A DNA stretch of 45,717 nt from an uncultured Lachnospiraceae bacterium (GCA_930972465.1 CAKNHF010000024.1:1-45717), one strand, 5' to 3'; shown: positions 1 through 8,859, counted from the first letter of the stretch. Notes: generated from the letters alone by a model not told the origin. Translations and numbers: made by a program.

Positions 1-2
1 GA

Positions 3-215
3 TGTACGGTCAAGGTATACGACATCACTTTTGACGAAGAGATGGAGTTCAAGATTGTCGGATCCACAGAGGCCAACAGCCTTGAGGGTAAGATCTCCAA
101 TGAGTCCCCGGTAGGGCAGGCGCTGATGGGCAAGAAAGTGGACGATGTGGTAGATGTGGAGACCCAGGCCGGAGTGATCCAGTATAAAGTACTTGAGATC
201 AGCCGTTCAAAGTAA
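3..215 (+). CDS. greA: Transcription elongation factor GreA, C-terminal part
   Basis: The reading frame is open from the window edge to a TAA at 213-215 and encodes about 70 residues. It reads [20 protein letters not shown], then [19 protein letters not shown], matching the FKBP-like C-terminal domain of GreA. GreA stimulates RNA polymerase to cleave backtracked transcripts. The N-terminal coiled-coil lies upstream of the window, so its tip residues cannot be checked. lysS follows after 70 bases, a greA-lysS order common in clostridia. GreB is unlikely because Firmicutes normally carry only GreA. Confidence 0.93.
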   Translation, partial: CTVKVYDITFDEEMEFKIVGSTEANSLEGKISNESPVGQALMGKKVDDVVDVETQAGVIQYKVLEISRSK

Positions 216-230
216 ACAAAGGATTTCAGA

Positions 231-255
231 CAGACCTCTTATTTCAAGAGGTCTG
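231..255 (+). other. Perfect hairpin between greA and lysS
   Basis: CAGACCTCTT (231-240) and AAGAGGTCTG (246-255) form a perfect 10-bp stem with a 5-base ATTTC loop. No T-run follows, so it is not a canonical intrinsic terminator. It could be an RNA-processing or stability element that uncouples greA from lysS. Confidence 0.6.
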
Positions 256-285
256 AATTCGCTTATAAGGAAGGAGAAAAATAAA

Positions 286-2214
286 GTGGCTCAGCAGCAG
301 AAAAACGGACAGGAACCAGATTTAAACCAGTTGAGAAAGGTGCGCCGCGAGAAACTTGCGGAACTTCAGCAGAACGGGAAAGACCCGTTTGTGATCACCA
401 AGTATGACCAGACACACCACAGCCAGGAGATCAAGGATCATTTTGATGAACTGGAAGGAAAACAGGTGTCCATCGCGGGACGTATGATGTCCAAGCGTGT
501 CATGGGAAAGGCATCCTTCTGCAACGTGCAGGATCTGAAGGGAAATATCCAGTCCTATGTGGCACGTGACAGTGTCGGCGAGGAGAACTACAAAGAGTTC
601 AAAAAGCTGGATGTGGGTGATGTGATCGGTATTGTCGGCGAGGTGTTCCGGACAAAGACCGGTGAGATGTCCGTTCACGCATCCCATGTAACGCTGCTCT
701 CCAAGAGTCTTCAGATCCTTCCGGAGAAGTTCCACGGACTGACTAACACAGATACACGTTACCGTCAGAGATATGTGGACCTGATCATGAACCCGGAAGT
801 AAAGGATACATTCATCAAACGTTCCAGGATCATCAGCGCGATTCGCAAATATCTGGACGGACAGGGATTTATGGAGGTTGAGACTCCTATGCTGGTGGCA
901 AATGCCGGAGGCGCTGCAGCGAGACCCTTCGAGACGCACTTCAATGCGCTGAATGAGGACCTGAAGCTTCGTATTTCCCTTGAGCTTTATCTGAAGCGAC
1001 TGATCGTGGGCGGACTTGAGAAAGTCTATGAGATCGGCCGGGTATTCCGAAACGAGGGACTCGATACAAGACACAATCCGGAGTTTACTCTCATGGAACT
1101 GTACCAGGCATACACAGATTATAACGGAATGATGGACCTGACAGAGAACCTGTACCGTCATGTGGCACAGGAAGTGCTGGGGACCACAACGATCGTTTAC
1201 AACGGCATCGAGATGGATCTCGGTAAGCCGTTCGAGCGTATCACAATGGTCGACGCCGTGAAGAAATATGCCGGTGTTGACTGGAATGAAGTTGAGACAC
1301 TGGAGCAGGCGAGAGAACTTGCGAAAGAACATAATATTGAGTTTGAGGAAAGACATAAGAAGGGAGATATCCTGAACCTCTTCTTCGAGGAGTATGTGGA
1401 GGAACATCTTGTACAGCCCACGTTTGTCATGGATCATCCCATCGAGATCTCTCCGCTGACAAAGAAGAAACCGGACAACCCGGATTACGTGGAGCGCTTC
1501 GAGTTCTTTATGAACGGTTGGGAGATGGCCAACGCCTACTCCGAGCTGAACGATCCCATCGATCAGAGAGAGCGTTTCGCTCAGCAGGACGCCAACGCGG
1601 CAGCAGGCGATGAAGAAGCGGAGCATACGGACGAGGACTTCCTGAACGCACTGGAGATCGGCATGCCGCCTACTGGCGGTATCGGATTCGGAATCGACAG
1701 GATGTGCATGCTGCTGACAAACAGCGCTGCCATCAGGGATGTGCTCCTGTTCCCGACAATGAAGAGCCAGGGGGCTGCAAAGAACGAGGCAAACAATGCG
1801 GCCCAGTCTTCTGCACAGGAAGCACCGGCTGAGAAGATCGATCTCTCCAAAGTAAAGGTTGAGCCGCTCTTCGAGGAGTTTGTTGATTTTGATACATTCA
1901 GCAAATCTGATTTCCGTGCTGTGAAGGTAAAAGAATGCGTTGCCGTGCCGAAGTCCAAGAAACTGCTCCAGTTTACGCTGGACGACGGAACAGGCACAGA
2001 CCGCACGATCTTAAGCGGCATCCATGAGTATTACGAGCCGGAAGAACTGGTCGGAAAGACCTGCATCGCGATCGTAAATCTGCCGCCGAGAAAAATGATG
2101 GGAATTGATTCCTGCGGTATGCTGATCAGCGCCGTGCATGAGTACGACGGAAAAGAAGCGCTGAATCTGCTGATGGTGGATGATCGGATTCCGGCTGGGG
2201 CGAAGCTCTACTAA
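286..2214 (+). CDS. lysS: Lysyl-tRNA synthetase with fused C-terminal tRNA-binding domain
   Basis: Class II LysRS, charging tRNA-Lys in the cytoplasm. The start is the GTG at 286, preceded by AAGGAG at 271-276. The frame is open further upstream to 193, but that part overlaps greA. The protein is 642 residues. An OB-fold anticodon-binding domain comes first, then the catalytic core with [10 protein letters not shown], motif 2 [20 protein letters not shown] and motif 3 [10 protein letters not shown]. The core ends near residue 495, the usual length of a bacterial LysRS. The last ~147 residues are an Ala/Glu-rich linker and a Trbp111/EMAP-like tRNA-binding fold ([20 protein letters not shown] ... 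[17 protein letters not shown]), of the type normally at the C-terminus of MetRS. Confidence 0.96.
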   Translation: MAQQQKNGQEPDLNQLRKVRREKLAELQQNGKDPFVITKYDQTHHSQEIKDHFDELEGKQVSIAGRMMSKRVMGKASFCNVQDLKGNIQSYVARDSVGEENYKEFKKLDVGDVIGIVGEVFRTKTGEMSVHASHVTLLSKSLQILPEKFHGLTNTDTRYRQRYVDLIMNPEVKDTFIKRSRIISAIRKYLDGQGFMEVETPMLVANAGGAAARPFETHFNALNEDLKLRISLELYLKRLIVGGLEKVYEIGRVFRNEGLDTRHNPEFTLMELYQAYTDYNGMMDLTENLYRHVAQEVLGTTTIVYNGIEMDLGKPFERITMVDAVKKYAGVDWNEVETLEQARELAKEHNIEFEERHKKGDILNLFFEEYVEEHLVQPTFVMDHPIEISPLTKKKPDNPDYVERFEFFMNGWEMANAYSELNDPIDQRERFAQQDANAAAGDEEAEHTDEDFLNALEIGMPPTGGIGFGIDRMCMLLTNSAAIRDVLLFPTMKSQGAAKNEANNAAQSSAQEAPAEKIDLSKVKVEPLFEEFVDFDTFSKSDFRAVKVKECVAVPKSKKLLQFTLDDGTGTDRTILSGIHEYYEPEELVGKTCIAIVNLPPRKMMGIDSCGMLISAVHEYDGKEALNLLMVDDRIPAGAKLY

Positions 2215-2353
2215 GGATAAGAAATGATCTTCAGATTTGACAACAAAGACTGAAGCGAATACGAATTATTATGACGTATTGTAAAAAGTTGTTGCGCGTC
2301 CATTTCAGGCAAAACAGATTGCTTAGGGCACTTTTTGAAAGGTCCTTTTTTAT

Positions 2354-2683
2354 ATGGGATATGCAAGAAAAGACGTAGAAGCGACAAAGAAGTACCGCAA
2401 GAGAATCAGGTACTACGTACGGATCCAACTGCTGTTCATTGATGATTTTGCTATAAGCAGGTATTCAGAAGAAGGGATCAAGATCCTGTATCATCTCATC
2501 AAACTTTGGGATGACCTTGGAACCTCCACACTCTTCAGTTGTCAGTATTCTCCAGATGAGTGGGGAAACCAGCTGATTGACGGAAAGCCTGCGACCCATC
2601 ATTTTGCTGCAACGGAGGTTTTCCATAAACAGGGCAAAGAATGGAAACTGATTCAATTCACATTCACCGCATTAGTATATTAA
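2354..2683 (+). pseudogene. Chimeric remnant: IS21 IstB fragment joined to a SnoaL-like C-terminus
   Basis: The 109-codon frame is a patchwork. Residues ~7-75 resemble the middle of IstB, the AAA+ helper ATPase of IS21 elements: LLFIDDFAISRYSEEGIKIL carries the Walker B segment, followed by TLFSCQYSPDEWGNQLI. The Walker A part is missing. From about residue 76 the sequence switches to DGKPATHHFAATEVF and WKLIQFTFTALVY, the last strands of a SnoaL/NTF2-like fold. The junction lies near base 2580. No good ribosome site precedes the ATG. I infer an insertion-sequence-mediated deletion product, not a functional gene. The family matches are by eye. Confidence 0.6.
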
Positions 2684-2705
2684 AAATATAGGCAGGGGAT
2701 CAGCT

Positions 2706-2795
2706 ATGATGAAAAGATCAATCCAGATGCTTGCTGCGGCAATGGCGTTGATGCTTACGGCCTGTGGTTCTGGAGGGCGTGCTACGGGTATATGA
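2706..2795 (+). pseudogene. Truncated lipoprotein (signal peptide only)
   Basis: ATG at 2706 opens a 29-codon frame, MMKRSIQMLAAAMALMLTAC then GSGG, ending in TGA at 2793-2795. This is a complete lipoprotein signal peptide with lipobox LTAC and the Gly/Ser linker, cut immediately afterwards. A weak ribosome site (GGGGATCAG) precedes it. With the neighbouring IstB/SnoaL chimera it marks a decayed locus. A working peptide is unlikely. Confidence 0.6.
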
Positions 2796-2870
2796 TGTGA
2801 TCTTGACTACCGCCGATGTCGTTTTACGTGGAGTGGAAACTTTTATTTCCAGTTACAGTCCGGCAATATT

Positions 2871-2907
2871 AAAACTCCTCACTATCATAATGAAAGTGGG
2901 GAGTTTT
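2871..2907 (-). terminator. Intrinsic terminator of the hcp operon (possibly bidirectional)
   Basis: AAAACTCCTCACT (2871-2883) pairs with AGTGGGGAGTTTT (2895-2907), a 13-bp stem with one G-T pair. The left arm begins AAAA, giving a U-rich 3' side for leftward transcripts, and the right side continues as TTTTTAT for rightward ones. It sits 11 bases past the hcp stop codon. Confidence 0.75.
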
Positions 2908-2918
2908 TATATTGGTTC

Positions 2919-4517
2919 CTATCCGAGAAGTTTTTTCAAATCTTCTTCCGGCGTGCTGATCGATCCGATATTGTATTTCTCAACGAGGAAATTCAGCACG
3001 TTGGGAGAAAGAAATGCCGGCAGCGTCGGCCCAAGCAGGATGTTTTTGATCCCAAGGTGCAAAAGCGTCAGAAGAATGCAAACCGCTTTCTGTTCATACC
3101 AGGACAGCACCATTGAAAGTGGAAGGTCGTTTATTCCGCAGCCGAATGCTTCCGCGAGAGCGGCGGCAACCTTAATGGCGCTGTAAGCGTCGTTGCACTG
3201 TCCCATGTCCATAATACGAGGCACACTGCCGATTGTGCCGAGATCAAGATCGTTGAAACGGTACTTGCCGCAAGCCAGCGTCAGAACCACGGTGTCAGCA
3301 GGAGTTTGCCGTACAAATTCGGTATAATAGTTTCGGCCTGCCCTTGCACCGTCGCATCCGCCCACAAGAAAGAAGTGTCGGACTGCGCCCGTTTTAACTG
3401 CTTCAATTACAGTATCGGCCATGGAAAGAACAGCGCTGTGGGAAAATCCGGTTATAACCCTTTTCCCGCCGTTAATTCCTGTAAATACGGTATCTTTTTC
3501 GTACCCTCCGAGTTCAAGCGCCTTTTCGATAACAGGGGTGAAATCTTTTTCGTCGCCGATATGCACTATTTCAGGATACGATACAACATCGGTTGTAAAA
3601 ACTCTGTCCGCATAGCTTGCTTTGGGCGGCATCAGACAGTTGGTTGTAAACAGAACAGGGGCAGGGATGTCTGCAAACTCTTTCTGCTGATTCTGCCAGG
3701 CCGTACCAAAATTTCCCTTAAGGTGAGAATACTTCTTAAGTTCGGGATAAGCGTGTGCGGGAAGCATTTCGCCGTGTGTATAAATGTTGATTCCTTTGTT
3801 TTCTGTCTGCTCAAGAAGCTGTTTCAGGTCGTACAGGTCATGACCCGAGATAACGATAAACGGTCCTTTCTCTACGGTGAGGGATACCTCGGCAGGAGCA
3901 GGAAGGCCGTAAGTTTCGGTGTTTGCTTTGTCAAGCAATGCCATACACTTCAGATTGACTTCACCCACTTCGAGCACAACAGGAAGCAGTTCATCCATCC
4001 CCCAATCCGTACCGATTGTAAAAAGCGACTTGTAGAAAAATTTATTAACTTCTTCGTCGGTATAGCCGAGAACAGAAGCATGATAAGCATAAGCGGCAAC
4101 GCCGCGGATCCCAAAGAGAATCAGAGACTTAAGAGAACGAATGTCCTCATCTCCATCCCAGATGGAACGCATATCATAATCCTCATTTCTTCCGCAGACG
4201 GAAGCACAGCGGAGACAACTCGGAAAAAGACGGTCTTTCTCAGCATGAACTCTGTCAATCAGAGCAGAAATGGTTTCATCGTTGAAGTTTACATTAGTGA
4301 TGGTTGCGAACAATCCTTCGATGATGAGTCTGTCAGTATCTTTTGTAACCATATCTCCGTTTCCCTCGGCGGCGCGGGCAAGTCCGACCAGTGCGCCTGT
4401 CAGCTTGTCCTGAAGTTCAGCCGTTTCGGCCCTTTTGCCGCATACACCGGCGTTTCCGGTACAGCCGGTACATCCTGCTGTCTGTTCGCATTGATAGCAA
4501 AACATTTTATTAGTCAT
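2919..4517 (-). CDS. hcp: Hybrid-cluster protein (hydroxylamine reductase type)
   Basis: 532 residues, the normal length for Hcp. It carries a 4Fe-4S cluster and a hybrid Fe-S-O cluster and acts in the cytoplasm of anaerobes on reactive nitrogen species, reducing hydroxylamine in vitro or NO in vivo. The N-terminus MFCYQCEQTAGCTGCTGNAG shows the clustered cysteines. Further signatures are CLRCASVCGRNEDYDMRSIW, ISGHDLYDL, FTTNCLMPP, LVGGCDGARAGRNYYTEF and LTLACGKYRFN. The start is supported by AAAAGGAGATATAAATTT upstream of ATG. It lies 16 bases downstream of the ferredoxin-like gene, so the two form one leftward operon, with the Crp/Fnr regulator gene divergent. Confidence 0.96.
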   Translation of the reverse strand: MTNKMFCYQCEQTAGCTGCTGNAGVCGKRAETAELQDKLTGALVGLARAAEGNGDMVTKDTDRLIIEGLFATITNVNFNDETISALIDRVHAEKDRLFPSCLRCASVCGRNEDYDMRSIWDGDEDIRSLKSLILFGIRGVAAYAYHASVLGYTDEEVNKFFYKSLFTIGTDWGMDELLPVVLEVGEVNLKCMALLDKANTETYGLPAPAEVSLTVEKGPFIVISGHDLYDLKQLLEQTENKGINIYTHGEMLPAHAYPELKKYSHLKGNFGTAWQNQQKEFADIPAPVLFTTNCLMPPKASYADRVFTTDVVSYPEIVHIGDEKDFTPVIEKALELGGYEKDTVFTGINGGKRVITGFSHSAVLSMADTVIEAVKTGAVRHFFLVGGCDGARAGRNYYTEFVRQTPADTVVLTLACGKYRFNDLDLGTIGSVPRIMDMGQCNDAYSAIKVAAALAEAFGCGINDLPLSMVLSWYEQKAVCILLTLLHLGIKNILLGPTLPAFLSPNVLNFLVEKYNIGSISTPEEDLKKLLG

Positions 4518-4533
4518 AAATTTATATCTCCTT

Positions 4534-5235
4534 TTATTCTAGAATTTCCCCATCGATTGAAATGGTAACGATCTGCCACGGGATAAACTTCCCGCTTTTT
4601 TGCAATGCCTGTCTGGCTGCATTCTCAATTCCGCCGCAGCAGGGAACCTCCATGCGGACGACGGTGACGCTCTTGATGTCATTGCCCGATATGATAGCAG
4701 TCAGCTTTTCCGTGTAATCTTCCATATCAAGTTTCGGACATCCGACAATACAGATTTTGTTTTTGATAAAATCATTATGGAAGTTTCCGTAAGCGTAGGC
4801 TGTGCAGTCGGCGGCGATAAGCAGATTCGCTCCGTTAAAATAGGAAGCATTCGGTGCAACTAACTTTATCTGCACAGGCCATTGGGAGAGCCTTGACGGA
4901 TTGCGGCTCGCTGCAGACGCATTTTCGGCTTCTCCGGGAGTGCGGCTGATTGCTTTTGCCTTAGTGCCGGGACAACCGCAGGGAAGGGGCGAAGCAGCTT
5001 TTTTCTTTGCTTCGTTTACGGCCTGTTCGTTATACGCAAGAGCTTCTCGCTCTTCAAAGGTGATGGCGCCCGTAGGACAGGCCGGCAGACAGTCGCCAAG
5101 ACCGTCGCAGTAATCTTCGCGAAGCAGCTTTGCCTTGCCGTCAATAATACCGATTGCTCCTTCATGGCAGGCATCGGCACAAATGCCGCATCCGTTACAT
5201 TTTTCTTCATCAATTTTTATTATTTTTCGTATCAT
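4534..5235 (-). CDS. Two-cluster ferredoxin-like iron-sulfur protein, hcp partner
   Basis: 233 residues from ATG at 5235, preceded by GGAAAGGAGAATATAG. Codons upstream of this ATG are open but lie in the leader. Residues ~10-55 are a 2x[4Fe-4S] ferredoxin domain (CNGCGICADACHEGA and CDGLGDCLPACPTGA). Next comes a Pro/Ala-rich linker with a CGCPG motif, then a domain of ~110 residues ending in a CCGGIE cysteine motif. Proteins of this type sit beside hcp in many clostridia. I infer that it delivers electrons to Hcp. The specific electron donor cannot be read from the sequence. Confidence 0.85.
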   Translation of the reverse strand: MIRKIIKIDEEKCNGCGICADACHEGAIGIIDGKAKLLREDYCDGLGDCLPACPTGAITFEEREALAYNEQAVNEAKKKAASPLPCGCPGTKAKAISRTPGEAENASAASRNPSRLSQWPVQIKLVAPNASYFNGANLLIAADCTAYAYGNFHNDFIKNKICIVGCPKLDMEDYTEKLTAIISGNDIKSVTVVRMEVPCCGGIENAARQALQKSGKFIPWQIVTISIDGEILE

Positions 5236-5324
5236 TCTATATTCTCCTTTCCAGCTTCCAACTTGAAAACATTGATTACACCAAGGTCTGTTTTCGGATT
5301 CACAGTTCAGCCTCCTTGATCTTC

Positions 5325-5373
5325 TGAACGTATTATAGTAGTCTGTATAAAACAAATCAGTTGTATTTACAAC
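5325..5373 (-). promoter_or_regulatory. hcp operon promoter with activator palindrome centred at -41.5
   Basis: On the minus strand a perfect TATAAT lies at 5337-5332, giving a start point near 5325 and a leader of ~90 bases. There is no good -35 box. Instead the dyad GTTGTA-TT-TACAAC (plus strand 5360-5373) is centred at 5366.5, which is -41.5 from the predicted start: the class II position used by Crp/Fnr-type activators. The same dyad lies 15 bases before the divergent regulator's ATG, so it could also autoregulate that gene. Confidence 0.7.
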
Positions 5374-5388
5374 AGAAATGGAGATTAT

Positions 5389-6048
5389 ATGAAAAAATAT
5401 ATTGGCATACTGAAAAACACAAAATTATTTGCCGGTGCAGGCGAAGAAGAAATCCAGGCTATGCTCAGCTGTCTTGGCGCAGTGCTTCATCACTATAAAA
5501 AAGGGGACTATGTTTTCCGGGCGGGAGAGTATGTTCACAATTTAACGGTGCTGGTCGAAGGCGGCCTGCATATACAGAAGGATGATTATTGGGGAAACCG
5601 TGCTATTTTAGGTGATGTGGCTGTCGGCGAAATGTTCGGCGAGGCGTATGTGTCGCCTGACAGCGGCGCGCTGCTCAATGATGTGGTTGCGGTGAAGGAC
5701 AGTTCTGTCATATTTTTCGATATTTACCGTATTCTTTCGGTATGTCCTTCTGCCTGTAAATTTCATTCTCTGGTCATAAAAAATCTGTTTTTTGAAATAT
5801 CCGAAAAAAACAGAAAGCTAGTTGCAAAACTCGGTCATATTTCAAACAGAACGACACGGGAGAAGCTTCTTTCCTATCTTTCCGATGAAGCAAAGCGCAA
5901 TAAAAGTTCCGCCTTCTCCATTCCTTTTAACCGACAGCAGCTCGCGGATTTTTTATCTGTTGACCGCAGCGCTATGTCAAATGAACTCTGCAAAATGAGA
6001 GATGAAGGACTGATTGAATTTAATAAGAACCGTTTTGTACTGCTGTAA
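5389..6048 (+). CDS. Crp/Fnr-family transcription regulator (HcpR-like)
   Basis: 219 residues. Residues 1-~125 form the cyclic-nucleotide-binding-like beta-roll (YKKGDYVFRAGEYVHNLTVL, then GEMFGEAY). A long helix follows, then a C-terminal winged helix (FNRQQLADFLSVDRSAMSNE). The Fnr N-terminal cysteine cluster is absent, so it does not sense oxygen through an Fnr-type cluster. It is divergent from the ferredoxin-hcp operon, and a dyad between them fits a class II activator site. By context I infer a nitrosative-stress regulator of the HcpR kind; the ligand cannot be told from sequence. The start is ATG at 5389 after ATGGAGAT. Confidence 0.88.
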   Translation: MKKYIGILKNTKLFAGAGEEEIQAMLSCLGAVLHHYKKGDYVFRAGEYVHNLTVLVEGGLHIQKDDYWGNRAILGDVAVGEMFGEAYVSPDSGALLNDVVAVKDSSVIFFDIYRILSVCPSACKFHSLVIKNLFFEISEKNRKLVAKLGHISNRTTREKLLSYLSDEAKRNKSSAFSIPFNRQQLADFLSVDRSAMSNELCKMRDEGLIEFNKNRFVLL

Positions 6049-6135
6049 ATGAAAGGCGGCTCAACCGTGGCAACGGCAGTGAGAGGCTCCCGAGCGGCTG
6101 CGTATGGAAAAACGCCGCAGAGATGAAAAAGCTCC

Positions 6136-6164
6136 TGTACCTGATGAAAGCTCCGTGTTATACT
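6136..6164 (+). promoter_or_regulatory. Possible extended -10 promoter for the DUF4317/two-component operon
   Basis: TGTTATACT (6156-6164) is an extended -10 (TGn + TATACT). The -35 position (6136-6141, TGTACC) is poor. It sits 43 bases before the DUF4317 start. Weak evidence. Confidence 0.35.
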
Positions 6165-6206
6165 GAGATGGACCAAAACGAGAAATTACCGCCGGAGGAA
6201 CATGCA

Positions 6207-6881
6207 ATGACACGGACAGAATCAGGTTTCAGAAAAATAGAGATGGACCGGGAGGACATGCTTGCCCTGACCAGGAGAATGACAGTAAAGAGGACCTCGA
6301 TCACAAGGATTGCGGGGGCGTATATCGATCCTGACGGGTTTATAGACGGGACGTTTAACACGAGGTTTCTGAAACTGTCCGGATCTGACCGGGCAAGGAA
6401 TCTGGAGATTGCAAAAACGATTCCTTTTGCGGAGACGAACCGAAATCTGAAACGCTGGGTGATTCCCCCGGCGTCGAGGGGGAAGGAGAGTCTGTGGCAG
6501 CTTCTGATGGGCGCGCGTTCTTCGGGACTGGAGAACGACGCTCTTCTGGATATTTTTTACGAAATGATTGCGGAAAAATACAGCTCTGACCATGAGTACG
6601 GAATCTTTCTCTTTCACGACCGGTATGATATTCCGGTCAAGGCGTCGGATCATGAGCGCCTCGGGGAGTCGGAGCAGATGTTCGAATATCTGATCTGCGC
6701 CGTCTGTCCGGTTACCGGCGATTACGAGGCGGGAAAGCCGGAGTGCGGATTTCTGTTTCCGTCCTATGCGGAAGGGGGAGCTCTGGTAAACTGCATCGAC
6801 ATTTATCAGGCGGATGAGATGCATCCCCACAGGGAACTGGAAGAGATGCTGCTGGGAGATATGCAATTACGTGAAGGGTGA
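6207..6881 (+). CDS. DUF4317 family protein, short form
   Basis: The start is ATG at 6207, preceded by GGAGGA at 6194-6199 with a 7-base gap; the frame is open upstream to 6123 without a ribosome site. The 224 residues resemble the DUF4317 family of Lachnospiraceae (MTVKRTSITRIAGAYIDPDG, then LWQLLMGARSSGLENDALLD). Family members I remember are nearly 400 residues, so this one lacks the C-terminal part and ends in an acidic tail. Function is unknown for the whole family. It ends 5 bases before the response regulator start, suggesting co-transcription. Confidence 0.7.
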   Translation: MTRTESGFRKIEMDREDMLALTRRMTVKRTSITRIAGAYIDPDGFIDGTFNTRFLKLSGSDRARNLEIAKTIPFAETNRNLKRWVIPPASRGKESLWQLLMGARSSGLENDALLDIFYEMIAEKYSSDHEYGIFLFHDRYDIPVKASDHERLGESEQMFEYLICAVCPVTGDYEAGKPECGFLFPSYAEGGALVNCIDIYQADEMHPHRELEEMLLGDMQLREG

Positions 6882-6886
6882 TAAGC

Positions 6887-7567
6887 ATGAACTATACAAT
6901 ACTTATAGCGGATGACGACAGAGAACTGGTCAGGATGCTGAAGACATTTTTTGAAATCCGAAGATATTCGGTGATCACTGCGGAGAATGGTACTGAGGCA
7001 CTGAAGATGGCAGAACGGTCTCCGGATATTATCCTGCTGGACATCAATATGCCCGGCGCGGACGGACTGGAAGTGTGCCGGAGGATCCGGGACAAGGTAT
7101 CCTGTCCCATTCTTTTTCTGACTGCCCGGGTGGAGGAACAGGACCGGGTGAACGGGCTCCTCTCCGGCGGGGACGATTATATCCTGAAACCCTTCAGCCT
7201 GAAAGAGCTGGAAGCGCGGATCGCGGCGCATCTGAAGCGGGAGGAGCGGCAGAGGAGCCGGGCGCGATCTGAATACCGGTTTCAGCGTGAACTTGTGATT
7301 GATTACACGTCGAAGACTGTGGAAGTAAACGGGACGGCACTGGACCTGACAAAGCTGGAGTACAGTATCGTGGAGTTCCTGTCCATGAATCCTGGGATGG
7401 TCTTTGACAAAGAGCGGATTTACGAGAAGATCTGCGGTTATGACGGGGAAGGAGACAGCCGTGTGGTCACGGAGCTGATCCGCAGGATCCGGAAGAAGAT
7501 GAAGGGACACACGGAGACGGAGTACATCGAGACTGTATGGGGGATGGGGTACCGGTGGGTAAGATAA
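6887..7567 (+). CDS. OmpR/PhoB-family response regulator
   Basis: 226 residues from ATG at 6887; a GTG three codons earlier overlaps the ribosome site AAGGG and is less likely. The receiver domain has acidic residues DDD at 9-11, phospho-acceptor D52 (ILLDINMPGADG), T79 and K101 (LKPFS). The C-terminal winged helix of the PhoB type contains LTKLEYSIVEFL and the recognition segment VVTELIRRIRKKM. It overlaps its kinase gene by 13 bases and is followed by an ABC-2 transporter, the usual layout for antibiotic or envelope-stress sensing systems. I infer that it controls that transporter. Confidence 0.93.
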   Translation: MNYTILIADDDRELVRMLKTFFEIRRYSVITAENGTEALKMAERSPDIILLDINMPGADGLEVCRRIRDKVSCPILFLTARVEEQDRVNGLLSGGDDYILKPFSLKELEARIAAHLKREERQRSRARSEYRFQRELVIDYTSKTVEVNGTALDLTKLEYSIVEFLSMNPGMVFDKERIYEKICGYDGEGDSRVVTELIRRIRKKMKGHTETEYIETVWGMGYRWVR

Positions 7568-8754
7568 GAAATCTTTCTTTGAGAAAAACGATCATTCTAT
7601 ATATGTGCGTTGCTCTGGTATGCAGTTTCTTCCTTGCGGCTCTGACCGCCTGGGCGGCGGAGAGAATACAGGACCGGATCTGGTGGAAATACACGGATCA
7701 GGGGCAGTACTTTGAAGCGCAGGAAATGGAAGACGAGGGATTCTGGGTGCAGATTCCCCGTCCAAATGCTTATGAGATGAGCGAGTGGGATTACAACATA
7801 TCTGAGTTGTGCGATTTTCTTCAGACTTATTCCGTGCTGGTGCTTTCCGTGGCGGGAAGCTGTCTGGCGGTCTTCCTGTTTTACCGGAACAAGCTGAGGA
7901 CGCCGATCCGGGAGCTGAAAGAGGCATCCGCGCGGATTGCGGAGAATGACCTGAACTTTCAGCTCGACTATGAAAACCGGGATGAGATGGGACAGCTCTG
8001 CAGGGAGTTTGATCGGATGCGGGAGCAGCTGGCGCAGAACAACCGGAAGATGTGGCGGATGATCGAGGACGAGCGGGAACTCCGGGCGGCCATCGCCCAT
8101 GATATCCGGTCTCCTCTTTCTGTTCTGAAGGGATATCAGGAGATGCTCCTGACCTGGCTCCCGGACGGGACCATTGACACGCAGCAGGCGGTGGGAATGC
8201 TGGAGGAGAGCATGAAGCAGATCAGCCGCATGGACATTTTCATAGAGACCATGCGGCGGGTGAACAGCCTGGAGCAGAGGAAACTGAGACCAGAAGAGAT
8301 CACGGCAGAACAGATCCGGGAGGATATCCGTGGAGAGCTGGGAATTCTGGCTGAGGGAAAGGAAGCGGTTCTTGATGTGGAAGAGACGAAAGAAATCTTT
8401 TGGGGAGACCGGGAGGTGATCCTTGAGGTCGCCGAAAATCTGTTCTCAAACTCGTTCCGGTATGCGAGGGAACAGATCCGGGTACAGATTTCTCTGACAG
8501 CCACGGTCTTAAAAATCTCGGTGAGCGATGACGGAACCGGATTTCAGGAGGATGCGGAGAAGCTCACCCGCGCATTCCATCAGAGAAATGTGAAGGACAG
8601 CCTGACCCATACGGGAATGGGGATGTATATCAGCAGGCTGTACTGTGAAAAGCACGGAGGGAAACTCCTGCTGGAGAATAACCGGGCGGGCGGGGCGTCG
8701 GTGACGGCGGTGTTCCGGGAAATTACGGATGTGGATCCCGCAGATGATTGTTAG
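7555..8754 (+). CDS. Membrane sensor histidine kinase
   Basis: The proposed start is GTG at 7555 (VGKIRNLSLR), overlapping the response regulator; an ATG at 7537 is possible but has no ribosome site. 399 residues. TM1 is at ~12-33, a short extracytoplasmic loop of ~55 residues follows, TM2 is at ~92-110, and HAMP at ~110-165. The HisKA segment AAIAHDIRSPLSVLKG has H182 as phospho-acceptor. The ATPase domain shows N-box NLFSNSFRYA, G1 DDGTGF and G2 GMGMYISRLYCEKHGG. The short loop suggests sensing at the membrane or through the neighbouring transporter; this is inference. Confidence 0.92.
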   Translation: MGKIRNLSLRKTIILYMCVALVCSFFLAALTAWAAERIQDRIWWKYTDQGQYFEAQEMEDEGFWVQIPRPNAYEMSEWDYNISELCDFLQTYSVLVLSVAGSCLAVFLFYRNKLRTPIRELKEASARIAENDLNFQLDYENRDEMGQLCREFDRMREQLAQNNRKMWRMIEDERELRAAIAHDIRSPLSVLKGYQEMLLTWLPDGTIDTQQAVGMLEESMKQISRMDIFIETMRRVNSLEQRKLRPEEITAEQIREDIRGELGILAEGKEAVLDVEETKEIFWGDREVILEVAENLFSNSFRYAREQIRVQISLTATVLKISVSDDGTGFQEDAEKLTRAFHQRNVKDSLTHTGMGMYISRLYCEKHGGKLLLENNRAGGASVTAVFREITDVDPADDC

Positions 8755-8797
8755 AGAGCGAAATAAAATACAGGACAGGATCAAAAACAGTTCTGGG

Positions 8798-8828
8798 AAA
8801 CGGCAGACTTCGGGTCGGCCGTTTTTTT
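8798..8828 (+). terminator. Intrinsic terminator after the histidine kinase
   Basis: AAACGGC (8798-8804) pairs with GCCGTTT (8818-8824); an inner GAC/GTC pairing closes a TTCG-containing loop. A run of seven T ends at 8828. It separates the two-component genes from the transporter operon. Confidence 0.85.
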
Positions 8829-8859
8829 AATATCTTTTTCAGCTTTTCCGGATTTTTTC

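Noticed and set aside
231-255. T-box leader for lysS
   Set aside because: Only one short hairpin lies between greA and lysS and the space is too small for a T-box, which also would need an antiterminator and terminator.
322-1626. Long leftward open frame opposite lysS
   Set aside because: It is the complement of a highly conserved synthetase gene, has no ribosome site and no recognisable motif.
3306-4568. 420-codon rightward frame opposite hcp
   Set aside because: Hcp motifs are unmistakable on the other strand; this frame has a shadow-like composition.
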